DNA of 64,000 bases from Rutstroemia sp. NJR-2017a BVV2 (lineage: Eukaryota > Ascomycota > Leotiomycetes > Helotiales > Rutstroemiaceae), in contig NJPS01000012.1 of the NCBI GenBank assembly GCA_002946415.1, positions 186,001-250,000 on the forward strand, given 5' to 3'. Position numbers and translations under genes: made by a program. The number at the start of each line of letters is the position of its first letter. Within the stretch, counting starts at the first letter, position 1. A model generated the notes under the pieces. The model searched no databases and was not told where the DNA came from. It was given only the letters and a program-made list of their open reading frames with translations. Below, piece after piece: positions 11,276-22,359 of the stretch.

Positions 11276-12915
11276 TACGAATCTCTAGACAGGTCTATCG
11301 ACTACAATATAAGCAAAGCTCGCTACTTCCTTGCCACGCTTTCCCTCAAGCCTCAGACTTTTGCCCTAGAGCTCACTTTCGGTTCTTGATTCGAGGGTTC
11401 GGTCCAGGCCAAACCTCCCTCTACGCCCTCTACCCTGTTTGCTCCTTAAGCCTATATCCAGCACACCATGCCAACTGCCCTATATGCTCTCCCTATAGAC
11501 CGACACGCGCATCCGTCCTCTCGAGCCATATATAAGGTGTTGTTTCCTGCGACCAGGCCATCGCCTCCATTATATGCTGCGCCCCATGACTTTGAACCAC
11601 TTCGCGCTACCTTGCCAGGCCTCCCCTCACAGCAAGGCCGACCGTGTCTCGCAGAGGTTGCCCTATTGTACCTACAACCCTAGCCAGGCAGCGTAGTATG
11701 GCGTTTTCCCTCTACTAACCAAAGTGTTACTTCCTTTTCCCCGCCTGCTTTTACCAGTTCTTCCTCTCCCGCTAGCCTGTACTCCCATACCCATAGTCTA
11801 AACCGCCAGCGCTCGCCAGAATTGTAATTGTAAAGCCGGGTCTGCCTCCGCAGCAGAGTTCCTCCGTACGATGCTGTCAGGAACTCTGCCATTCGAGAGA
11901 GAGTATAATAGCTGTGTATCGTCCCCCTAGAATCCCCCCTACAACTACTCCTCTATCTCCCGCCGCTCAATATCTAGACCACAATATGTTCGTTTAAGAA
12001 GAGCTCGTCAGATCGTTCGATTAACTAGAGCTTCGACGGGTCCTTTAGGTGACGTACGACGCGCGCGCGCCTTCCATGCCCTCCAGTGAAAATTCTGCAA
12101 TACACCCCAGAGGTGTCCTATCGTACAACTAGGCATCGGTTCCACGTCGATAAAATCGGAGGCCTGCTTCTTCCTAGGTCAGGTAATTGTACGTCGGATG
12201 GTTTTGGCATTGCACACGGAAGTAATAGGGCTATGCCTTCGATGCACAACGCAGGGAGCTTCCCAGTATATGGACACAATAGCGGCAACCTTCGGAGTAT
12301 TACACGCAAACCAAGCGTGTCCTGCAGGTATGAATTGGGTTCTGCTAGCTAGACTTCTAGAAGACTCGTCTCAAACTCGTACCTTTTGTCGTGTAGACAA
12401 GAAGAAGGCGAGGCAGCTGGATTTTGGCATGTGTTTTCTCCAAACACTCACGGCTTGCTTTGCCTGTAGACGACTTGTCAACATGACATAGCAAAAACAA
12501 CAGTCTCCCGCATGCCTAGTATAGAGCGAGAAAATGAATATAAATATAGTTGCATGCAGCGGATTCCTGATGTTTGCATTCTTCCACTTAAGCGTGTTCC
12601 TCACTCGAGAACACATGCTAGAAAGCCAATTTCTTAACCTCAGATGAGCAACACATCCATCCATATCTCAAAATATCTAAACCTGCAGCACATTTCCCGA
12701 AGTTAAAACCCAAAACAAAGCCGTAAACAATAGAAACAAACCCTCATCTCAAAACCCACAGCCAAAACACAAATAGATTTTAAGCCTCGCTAGTACTCTT
12801 TTCCACTTCCCAAAAAATCGCGTTTACCGCACTACCTACCACGCGCGTTCCGCTCCCCTCACTCACCCAACTAAACTCTACATTCCACCCTCTCCTCCAC
12901 CTCCCCCAGATCGCA
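11276..12915. other. Intergenic region, probably old transposon flank
   Basis: This stretch separates the RNase H fragment from dad1. Short frames on both strands (for example 11680-11892 minus and 12198-12491 plus) show no recognisable domain. An alternating CG run lies at 12060-12069. The last ~250 bases are pyrimidine-rich on the plus strand and are the likely promoter and 5' UTR of dad1. I see no gene here. Confidence 0.4.
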
Positions 12916-13628
12916 ATGTCAACCAATACCCGCCCCTCCGCTGGCGGCGCAGAAAAATCCTATTTCGAACAGCAGCGCGAGATTCTGCTATCCGAGATCG
13001 CTGTTGTGCGTCTTCCGTGCTTTCTCCTTTCCCCTCCCTCTTGTATACCAAGGCCTCTGAGAATGTTTGTTTTTTGCACAAGCTGGGAGAAGAACCAATG
13101 AAGACGTATTTCTCCAAATAAGCAAACAATAGCCTGCCTGCCGTCGGAGAAGCAGCGGAGCGTCTTTTACATTATATACTGGGTAACCAAACTAACGACT
13201 GCTCCGCCTGTAGAGTTTCGAGCACGTCCTGGCGAATATCAATAAACTGAATCGCTCGCTAGAGGGGGTGATAGCTGTGAGTGAGAATTTCCTGTCCTTT
13301 CCAGTCCTTATATTTTATTCTTTTCTCGTGTTCTCTTCGCAAAACAAAACAAAGCTTGTATTGTATTGGATTGTATTGTATTGTATGGTGGCTAATATAC
13401 CGCGCGGCGAACTAGGTCGGAAATGAGTTCAGCTCAGTGGAGGCGCTGTGGTCGCAGTTTGAGAATGTGATGGGGAAGGAGCCGGAGGGGAGTGGTGGTG
13501 GGAATAGTGAGGGAGGAGCGGCGGGAGCACAACAGCGGGGGAAAGGGAGGGGGGTGGAGGAAGGGAGAGGGGAGGATGAATATACGGAGATGGGTGAGGG
13601 GGAGGAGGATGAGACTACGAGGATGTGA
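12916..13628 (+). CDS. dad1: DASH complex subunit Dad1
   Basis: Three exons, 12916-13005, 13214-13276 and 13416-13628; 121 aa. All three junctions are phase 0 and join to a continuous Dad1 core: [57 protein letters not shown]. Dad1 is a small helical subunit of the DASH/Dam1 ring that couples fungal kinetochores to spindle microtubules. After the core (about residue 70) the protein has a Gly/Glu/Arg-rich disordered tail that is not conserved. Intron 2 contains a pentanucleotide run of TTGTA/ATTGT type near 13357-13386. The gene is easily missed because its exons are 63-213 bp long. Confidence 0.93.
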
Positions 13629-14546
13629 ATTGAATTGAATTGAGTCGAATTCTTGAAGGATGGATATACGGATGGATATGAGGTGACTTGGAGGATCGAG
13701 GATTATTACACACACACACATATACACAGAGAAAGAGGGAGCGAGGAGGAGAAGGGGGATACTACGATATGTCTTTACGCAACTAGGAGTTACGGGATAT
13801 GATATGATACCCAGTCAGCCAGTCAATATATGAAATTCATTACAGAACAGCACAGAACAGGCAAGCCAAGGCAAGACAAACCATCACAGACACACGCAGA
13901 TTGTACTGATGCTTCTTGTTTGATTTTGCCGTGAATAGGTATGCATATGTCTACCACCAAACAGAAGAAATCGTTCGTTATACATAAGAAAGAAAAGGTA
14001 ACAGGAAATGTCGTTTCCCTCGCTCACTCCCAAGAGGCAGAGAGAAAGCAGCAGCACGCAGCGTGGTTATGCACACACAGAACCCTAATACTTTGATTCA
14101 CAAGAAGAGGAAGACGAAAAAGTTAAATAATAAAATAAAAAGAAGTTCGCAATTCACAGTTAACTATTTCCGGAGAAGATTCCCTCTTTCTCTCTCTCTT
14201 CCAAAAAAGATCCCAGCCAGTTGATGAGAGAGAAAGTACAAGAATAAAATAAAAAAGAGAACAAGAATCGATTTCCTTTTCTTGCATGCAGAAAAGGAAT
14301 ATGGCCGTAAATAATAGCCAACATGTATGTTATGTTCCCTCTCCCCGCCTATCCTGTGTCTGCCCTTTCTTTCTCTTCCCTATTTGCAGATCTCCTTCTC
14401 CCTTCCCTCCCTTGTTTGATGGTTCACCGATTATACACTCCTCGTTATGCAGTCGTAGGTAGGTCGTCTGTCACATCATCTCGTATCATGCTGCTGCTGC
14501 GTCGTTTGTGGTGGTGGCGTTGAGTTGAAATAAATAAAAAAGGTCA
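13629..14546. other. Intergenic region between convergent genes
   Basis: This holds the 3' flanks of dad1 and rho4. It includes a CA run near 13710-13722, A+T-rich sequence with several AATAAA-like stretches, and a CT-rich tract near 14187-14202. No coding potential was recognised. Confidence 0.5.
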
Positions 14547-15509
14547 TTACAAGAAGCGACAACTGCGCTTCTTCTTCTTCGATACCATCACGCTCGACCC
14601 GGTGCCCGATCCCGACGTGCCCGGTGGAGGTGATTGATGTTGTTGATTGCTCTTGTCGTTGACGACAACGGTGTTGATGGCTTCGGTGAAGATCTCTTCT
14701 ACACCGGTCATCTCTTTACTACTACACTCCATGTAACGCGCGCCCATCTTTCGCGCTACGGCCATGCCTTGTTCCTGGGTGACGGGGGTGAGGCCTTGGG
14801 TTTTGAGGAGGTCGATGCAGGTTCGTTTCGTGCGGAGGTCGGATTTCAGCCCGACGAGGATGAGTGGTGTGTAGGGGCAGAAATGGAGAACTTCGGGATA
14901 CCACTGGGTTTCATATTAGCATGCTGGATTCGATTTCATTTATCGATTTTCGCGTGGTTCTTACTTTATCCATTACGTTCTCGAGGGAATTGGGACAGTC
15001 GATCGCGAAACAAACGAATAATAAGTCGGTCTCGGGGTACGAAAGCGGTCGAAGGCGGTCGTATTCTTCTTGACCTGCGGTGTCCCATAATGCTAATTCG
15101 AGAGTCTTGCCGGTGCCTTGATGTGTTGGGTAAGTGATGTAGTTTTCGAAGACCGTAGGGACGTATTTCTATCAAACAAATCAGTCTTGGATGTTGAGGT
15201 CGAGTACTATTTCATCCTTACCTCCGGGAAATATCCTTGGCTATAACTTATCAGAAGACATGTCTTCCCGCATCCACCATCTCCTACTACTACGATCTTT
15301 TTCGAGTACGCAGGACCTTCCGTCACATTTGTAGCCGCCGACTCTTTTCCTGTCGATGATGCGATGCTCATCATTGTGCTAACTGTTCCGTCACTTGATC
15401 GTTGACTGGTTTCGCGGCGAGTGCTTTTCCTTCTTGGGGCGGCGTCGTATTTTTCGGAAACAACACTTGATCGCCTGGGGTAAGGGTTCGGTTGATATGA
15501 AGTGGCCAT
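14547..15509 (-). CDS. rho4: Rho4-type small GTPase
   Basis: Three exons, 15509-15222, 15168-14965 and 14903-14547, all phase 0; 282 aa. Residues 1-70 are a Ser/Arg-rich extension typical of Rho4 and absent from Rho1/Cdc42. The GTPase core has the P-loop GDGGCGKT at 76-83, switch [10 protein letters not shown], switch [14 protein letters not shown], the Rho-type sequence [13 protein letters not shown], the NKxD-equivalent GLKSDL, a Rho insert and the ECSSKE motif. It ends in a polybasic stretch and CRFL, a CAAX box whose terminal Leu predicts geranylgeranylation. Rho4 proteins act at the plasma membrane and septum in cell-wall and septation control. Exon 1 encodes the whole extension plus the P-loop. 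Confidence 0.93.
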
Positions 15510-16711
15510 CGTCCACGGAGAACTGATGTGTTTATAATTGTTTATAGTGGTGTGCTTTCTCTCGCTCGAAAGTGAAGTTGTGTTGTGGTGTTATGATAGG
15601 TTGTACTCCGTTATGTTATGCGGTCGGTAGGTAGTGAATCAAAATGTCAATATCAGTTGCTCTGTGCGTTCTCGTTCTCGCAAATGGGTAGGTAATCTTG
15701 AGACAACAATTTCGTAATTATGCAATGGATAAAAAGTGATAACTTTCCTGTTTGGAACGGAATGGAGTGGAGAGAGCAGATGGAAATGTAGAAGAATACA
15801 GTACGCACTCCAAAGAGATTCTTTAAGTTGTGTATATGTAGATATGTAGATATGCAGATAGAGTGAGAAGATGGCGCCGGAATCGTTAGTGGTTATTTAC
15901 ATTTACAAGGATGGCGGCTGCCGCGTTTCCCCAGTAACGGCTCGAAGAAGCTGGAGCTGGAGACAAAGTCGATGGAACTGGGTAAGTAGTGCCAAAGAAG
16001 TCCAACTTTTGAGGGAGAGCAGGGGACATTGGAAATGCGGTCGTGGTTCTTATACAAGGCTCACAATGAATCTGGATTCTCTATTTGTCCCGGCATTTGC
16101 AAGTCTCCATCTCCATAGAGATCTTGACTCTTGACTTGAAGTTGTGGCCTTTTCCAGCCAAACCAAACCTCGAGTCGGACTGCGGAGAAGACGCACAACT
16201 TGGCTGTGCTTGGGCTTGGGTGTGGCTGTATTCAAAAATTAAACGTGGCAGTTTTAGTGGTTCCATGATCCATCCATTCTGTGGCTTTTCATCATCGTTG
16301 GAGATTTGTTAATGCAGCAAGGTGGTGAAGATTAAAACGGCGTTTAAGCCGAGGATCCAGCCCATATGTACGAAAGTATCTCCGTAAGGTTACTGCATCT
16401 TCGTAACTCGTGCTAAATATCTAAAAACAGTTCAATCAATGCCAATGCTCTGTTGCAGTCCATTCATATGGAAAAGTCTTTGAGAGCGAGGTAATCTCCA
16501 AACTTCACGAAACTCCCTCACAATCAATTCTCTGTCATTCCTTTCCTTTTCACACCCCATCAGCATCTATCCGAGAATTTTTCTCATTTTCTCACTCCTT
16601 CCTCTCTTACTTATTTCCCCCGTTTTCTGAGGCCTCTTTCGTTCTTCTGCGCAAGACCTTCCTTTCACTAAGACTACCCACACATGTAGATGCTGCTCGA
16701 CGAATGCATCC
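15510..16711. other. Divergent intergenic region (rho4 / LCB3)
   Basis: This is a shared upstream region between the minus-strand rho4 and the plus-strand phosphatase gene. It contains polypyrimidine stretches near 16500-16680 (plus) that look like the leader of the downstream gene. No protein domain was recognised in any frame. Confidence 0.5.
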
Positions 16712-18777
16712 ATGTATCCAACTCCAAATGGCTCTGACCTAGAGGTCGAGACTCGTACTCAAAATGGCAAAACACCTTCGATTTCTGTTTCCGCGCCCTC
16801 GGATGTTATTGATGCTGGCCTCAAAAGTTTAGATCACTGTAAGTGTGGTGATTATGAAGCGCACTTCTCACGCTTCCTCCCAGGACTCTCTCTATTTTCC
16901 TCTTATTCTGCGGTGCGCATTGTCAATGTGCGGAAGAGGTTAACTGTGTCGCATTTCATTCTGCGAAGTGGGATGGTGAAGTCTTTATCAAAGTGCCCCA
17001 CTGCGCAGAAAGCGCATTGCTTCTCAATTGTCCACCACGATTTTGTACTGATGAACTTCCTTAGATAAGCGCAAACTACCACCATGGCGATACAATATGC
17101 GACAGGCTCTGTTGCCTCTAATACGATGGGAGACACCATATCTGGCCTGGATGCAGGCTAAGATGCGATCGCCTGCACTCGATTCATACTTTGCAATCAC
17201 CGCAAACCTCGGGACGCATACCTTCTTCATGATCGTTCTTCCGATTCTATTTTGGTGCGGCCATACATCTTTGGGAAGAGGGTAATAAGCTTGCTATGAC
17301 ATTTGCGAGCATGCGCTGACAGGATATCAGAATGGTACATATACTGGCATCGGGGGTGTTTATAACTGGGTTTATTAAGGATATGTTCTCTTTGCCCCGG
17401 CCATTGTCCCCGCCCCTTCATCGAATTACCATGTCGGGTTCGGCCGCTCTGGAATATGGTTTCCCGTCTACCCATTCAGCCAATGCTGTATCTGTAGCTG
17501 TATATGCTCTGTTCACCCTCCATTCGCCGGATTGCCAGTTACTCCCGTCTACTAAACTCATTTTGGAGATCGTGAGTTACTCTTATGCTCTTTCGATCGT
17601 CCTTGGGCGACTTTATTGTGGAATGCATGGATTTGTCGATGTCATCGTGGGCAGTATTATTGGGGCGCTCATTTCCATTGTCGAATGCGTCTACGGAGCG
17701 GCAATTGACAACTATTTGCACCACAGCTCTTGGGAAGCTCCTGTGGCCGTAGCCATTGCAATTATTATTTTGATAAGAGTGCATCCAGAACCTGCAGATG
17801 ATTGTCCATGTTTCGACGACAGCGTGGCCTTCGCGGCAGTGATGATTGGAGTCGAGCTAGGAGGTTGGCACTACGCTTCCAGTGACAAGTCGTGGAAGAT
17901 ACCGGTTCCAGCAACAGTTCCCTTCGACCTCAAGCATATGGGATGGACGATTACAATATTACGAATAGTTGTTGGGGTCCTTGTTATTTTCGTCTGGAGA
18001 GAAGTTATGAAACCAACCTTGCTGAAACTCTTGCCTCACCTTTTCCGTGCTATCGAAAAGTCAGGCTTCATCTTGCCTCGAAAGTTCTTCATGCCCGCAT
18101 CCGAGTACAATAAAATCCCCGCAAGACTGAAGGTTGACAATGTCATGCCATCAGTATCAGACCTCCCAAGTCTACTGAACTCCATACGGCATGCTGGCCG
18201 CGGTCGTGCAGTATCCGTTGGGCCTCAGTCGGCAGCGGATGCATACGAAACCCTGGCCTATCGGGAGAAGAGACGAAGAGATAGTCTTACATCTGACTAT
18301 GATGGACCAATCCCACGGCCAGCGACTGTGAAAGAGGAGAATGACTTTTACTCAATCACAAGTCCGCCCAAGGATCGTGCTACCACATCCAGCGTAACTC
18401 CCATGCTCGGTGGCACTAATCTTCCCACACCAGCACAATCCAGAGTTGGCTCGTATGAGCAGATGATGGGCGCAGGACATGTGCTTTATACCCCAGCTAT
18501 GTCGACGCCTGGCTTGGACGGCCCTGATGCTGAAGAGGATGAGATCACCGTGGGGCAGGGGAATGAGCTCGATGAAACAGAGATGTTTTTGAGGCTAGAA
18601 AAGCCTCGTGTGAGATACGATGTTGAAGTAGTTACCAAGCTCGTGGTATATAGTGGTAAGTTATTCCGGCACGCAACGTATTTGATAATCGTCTAACCAT
18701 TGATAGGAATCGCATGGTTGGCTGTTGAGGGCAATCCTATCATTTTTGATATCATAGGATTGGGAATGGGCGCTTGA
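16712..18777 (+). CDS. LCB3: Sphingoid-base-phosphate phosphatase (PAP2 family, Lcb3/Ysr2-like)
   Basis: Four exons, 16712-16838, 17065-17281, 17331-18655 and 18707-18777; 579 aa. The joints give continuous family sequence: DHYKRKLPPWRYNMRQALLP, LGRGMVHILASG and a final hydrophobic helix. The three PAP2 phosphatase motifs are visible: KDMFSLPRP, PSTHSANAVS and GRLYCGMHGFVD. Multiple hydrophobic segments fit an ER membrane protein. Family members dephosphorylate dihydrosphingosine-1-phosphate and related long-chain base phosphates, feeding ceramide synthesis. Residues ~330-520 are a polar, Ser/Pro-rich insertion before the last membrane helix, longer than in yeast. The 71 bp last exon encodes only the end of that helix (IAWLAVEGNPIIFDIIGLG). 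Confidence 0.9.
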
Positions 18778-19516
18778 AACGCCTTGTATACTAGGGATTA
18801 TGGTTCTTCGTTAATTCATGTTGCAAAGTCTTAGGGTGCTGGACATTCCGGTCGGCAAGGTTGTTTCTTTTTGGGAGTTTGGCGGTGGTACATGCATTCT
18901 AGGATACATGCGTCATGAGGCGTTCGGGCAACTTGGGAGATGGATCTTAAGTCAATTAGGTAGCGACTTGGACGAAGTAGCACTGTTAGGTTCGGTAGCA
19001 CTGATGGCTTTGGGGATCAATATATATTCAATCTTACCAGGAATGATACATGTGCCTTTACTCAAGACAGCGTCTTGTTGAATATTTGCAAAGGAGGGTC
19101 TGGCTTTCACCCCTCAGTAGTGCACATGGTATTCATAGTATTCTGGTTCTTCTGTGTTGTGGGCTAAGGTCTGACATCATGGGCTCAGATGCTTGCACAA
19201 CACTACATTTTTGCATCGATGGCGTCTCAGCCACATATTGTCTTACTGTTCCCAACGAAGTCACCCACCCCCACACGTTCAGCCCCAACGTTTCACAGAA
19301 AAAGCGCCCCCAGTCCCGCTCGCTTCTTTGGGGTGGATTCAGCCTCTTAGACGAAACATCTTAGAATAGCATTCCCAAATGCTGGAGCCTCCACGCCAGT
19401 CACAATTTAGGGCAACCAATAGATCCGTCAATTATATGATCTTCATGCACCCGTATCCTCGCTGCATCCACACATTTCCCCGGATCTTCCAATCCCATGT
19501 GAAAGCTGTGCCTGCT
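18778..19516. other. Intergenic region between convergent genes
   Basis: These are the 3' flanks of the phosphatase and the cyclophilin. An 87-codon plus frame (18818-19081) has hydrophobic character but no family resemblance, and I do not call it. Confidence 0.45.
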
Positions 19517-20071
19517 TCACACAGCCAATGGATTCGCATGGATCGTGACCCTCTCAATGGTAATAGGCTCCTTGGGCCGATTCTTCCTATCCACCTCGAC
19601 CCTTTCCATCTTTGCCAATGTCGCCAAACTCTCGTCCCCCAATATATGTCCGAATACGGTATTCTGGCCGTCCAGATGCGGCGCCTTGTCAAGACAGATG
19701 AAGAATTGGCTGCCATTGGTTCCGGGGCCTTTGTTCGCCATGCTGACGATTCCGCGCGCGTTGTGCCGCAGCGTAGGCCGTATCTCGTCTTCGAACGGCT
19801 CTTCCCATATCGAAGTGCCGCCTTTGGGTTGCGAGGGGGGTGCGCCGCCTTGGATCATGAAGCTGGGTATTAGTCGGTGGAAGAGCGAGCCATCGTAGTA
19901 GTTGGAGGCGCAAAGTCCGAGGAAGTTCTGGGGATGATGGTTAGTATGGGTATGGAAATATAGAATGGCTTGTTGAAGGCAAAAAGTACTAACCTCTGCA
20001 GTTTTCGGTACGCTTTCGCAAAAGACTTCGATTTTTACATCGCCCAGGCTGGTATGTAGAGTTACGGACAT
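19517..20071 (-). CDS. CYP10: Cyclophilin-type peptidyl-prolyl isomerase (PPIL3/Cyp10-like)
   Basis: Two exons, 20071-19994 and 19927-19517, phase 0; 162 aa, the length of PPIL3 proteins. The join restores KTAE-NFLGLCAS. The protein is a bare cyclophilin domain with no targeting sequence. Active-site motifs are present: FHRLIPSFMIQGG (catalytic Arg and the Phe/Met/Gln cluster), SMANKGPGTNGSQFFI and HLDGQNTVFGHI. The start MSVTLHTSLGDVKIEVF matches this subfamily exactly in style, so the upstream in-frame ATG (20161) is not used. PPIL3-type cyclophilins are associated with spliceosomes in other eukaryotes; that role is inferred here. Confidence 0.93.
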   Translation of the reverse strand: MSVTLHTSLGDVKIEVFCESVPKTAEVSTFCLQQAILYFHTHTNHHPQNFLGLCASNYYDGSLFHRLIPSFMIQGGAPPSQPKGGTSIWEEPFEDEIRPTLRHNARGIVSMANKGPGTNGSQFFICLDKAPHLDGQNTVFGHILGDESLATLAKMERVEVDRKNRPKEPITIERVTIHANPLAV

Positions 20072-21034
20072 GATGACGTTGCTGAACGCTTGTAGGGTGC
20101 GCTCAGCATCATTGGACTCTGATAAGACACGAGTGCAGTTATTATAAGAGCGTTGGCGCAAAAGCTGAAAGGCTGAGAAGCTTCACACTCCCATTGCTGT
20201 CAGATTAGAGCTCAGTTATCCCACGAGTATGAGAGGTGAGAATTGAGATAGAAAGCTTAAGCTTAATCAGTTGTCAAGCCACAAAGAGGCTGGGGAATGG
20301 TTTCGGTTGGCGGGGTTTACGATAAAATGTGCCTAGCGCAACATGGAAAAGCTTTTGTACTGGATCGCAAGGCAAGCTTCGCGACAAATAAGCAAGCATC
20401 GCACGCATAGCACGCATATCTTCCCTCAGAGCCACCAATTGCTGCTTCGATGTGATCCGTGCCCGCTCGCTGTTGATCCCATCAATCCACACCATTACCT
20501 TACTTTTCTGCTGCGTTGCTTCTCGCTCTTCGCTCTATGCCTATACTTCTCTAGTATCTTGACACATGAAAGGCGAAAAGAATACCACGGCTTATTATAT
20601 TATTCCTGGTCGATGTTATGTTAATTTCAGATTCCTTCCTTCTTCCCAGTCTACCAATCCATTTACCAATCAACCGACAAACCGAAGCATCCAGACCATA
20701 CAAACACTGCCTAACGCAATCTATCTACCCTACCCTCCTACCTACGTACAACATACAGGCTAGTTCTTAGCTAGTCCTCACAACAGGACGCCGGCTGGTC
20801 CATATTATCGATACATACTTCATCCACCAAGAAACCCCAAGAAACAGAGCCTTGCTTATATAGTGACGACGACGACGGAGCTCCCTCACCAAGACCATAC
20901 CCCACAACTTGCGCCATCCTTTCTGCGGCATATATGTATATGCAATCTAATTCACAAACATCACCAAACTGCCCGTCAACATTGTATTCCTCTGGGCGCA
21001 AACCGCGCGGTGGCGCCAGTGAACCCGAGACGAC
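20072..21034. other. Divergent intergenic region (cyclophilin / arrestin-like)
   Basis: This is a shared upstream region of about 960 bp. It contains CA/TC-rich stretches near 20660-20760 and GAC repeats near 20864-20875. No coding domain was seen. Confidence 0.5.
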
Positions 21035-22359
21035 ATGGCAGCCTTTGTGCGAGTCTCGGGGCCGCCCAACAGTAACTTTTTAGTTGGATACCCAGGCATA
21101 TCGGCGACATTGGTAAGCTCTTTTATCGTCTCCCTGTACGCTGACTGTAATTGCGATTCTTATTGACCGTACTGCTGGATAGCCTAGGATAGAGGGCAAG
21201 GTGGAAATTCGGCCCCTCACTGGTATTTCTGCGCCGATTGCCATCTCGTTGGTGCGCATATGTTTACAGAGACGAGAGACCATACATCCTTCGGCCGAAT
21301 CGATAGCGAAGAAACATTTGGGCACGCCTCGACGAGAAACAACAGATGTTGTAGGGAAAGAACTACTGTTATTTCGATGTACTGCGGGGAAGGAATCTGA
21401 AAGTGTGGTACTGATGGATCTTCCTTTCGTACTGTTCATACCGTTTGGACGAGGAGGGGAAGAAAGTAATCGAAGGATACCGCCCGCTTCTCTACAATTA
21501 CCAAGTCGGACAGCCGAGACTTATTACGAACTGGTGGTGACGGTCCAACAGGGCCAGGATCAAAAGAAGTTCGCTTTCCCAGTGCCGTTACAGAGGTATG
21601 ATACATTATCGACCTTTGGCATGTACAACCGACCGGAATCCGCAGAGAAGAGCACTGATCACTTGGTTACATTGGGTATCTCCATTCCACGTTGGTCATT
21701 TGGACCGTCGGATCCTGTCAGTGTATACATTAAATTATCACCGAGTCCTTTGTTTATGAAGAAGGCGACCAGAGTGACGATACAGAAAATCACTATTGGG
21801 ATAGAAGAGGAAATCACCTATAACCCAGAGGGCGACGAGCCAACGAAGAAGATTAATCGTATTGCTAAGCAGACGCAAACTGTGGGAATAAGGTTGCCAG
21901 AGGCTGGTTACTTCACAAATTTGGGTTTGGTCTTTCCGTCGAAAGATCTACGGGATTCAGAGGGTATCATCCGACGAGGGAAACCGGCTTTCCCTATGCA
22001 CACTGTTAGCTCTTTCACTACGACCGGCACTCTGTATAAGATCGAGTTCTTCTTGGTCATTAAGGTAAGCTCGTTGATGACCCTGTTGTTTAAAATCTCG
22101 ACTGACCAGAATCTAGGCACACTTATCCGGAGCCCGTGATATCCTCTTACGTCAACCAATCGTGGTCTGCCCACTGGATCAACAAGACTGCAAAGAGGAA
22201 ATGGATGCGATTGAACAGGCGGCCAAAGATGCGTCGCATGTGGATCCAAATAATCCTATGTTACCCGCCTGTACAATTATTCGAGCAAAGGACGAAAATG
22301 CTCTGCGGGCTTTGGGCTGGACGATGGTGGGAGGAATGAGGAAAATGGTTATTGAGTGA
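21035..22359 (+). CDS. Arrestin-like protein
   Basis: Three exons, 21035-21112, 21183-22064 and 22117-22359, all phase 0; 400 aa. The pattern is that of fungal arrestin domains: an N-terminal beta-rich half (VEIRPLTGISAPIAISLVRICLQRRETI, KELLLFRC, MDLPFVLFIPF), then the C-terminal half beginning VSVYIKLSPSPLFMKKATRVTIQKITIGIEEEI and ending in SGARDILLRQPIVVCPLD. Such proteins act as adaptors that bring ubiquitin ligases to plasma-membrane transporters, or in signalling. No PY motif (PPxY) is visible, so ligase recruitment by the usual route is not supported. The first exon encodes only 26 residues; the start follows a short leader and has no competing upstream ATG in frame. Confidence 0.78.

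Noticed and set aside
18818..19364. Two plus-strand frames (87 and 104 codons) after LCB3
   Set aside because: They have no similarity to any family I know and lie in the 3' flank between convergent genes.
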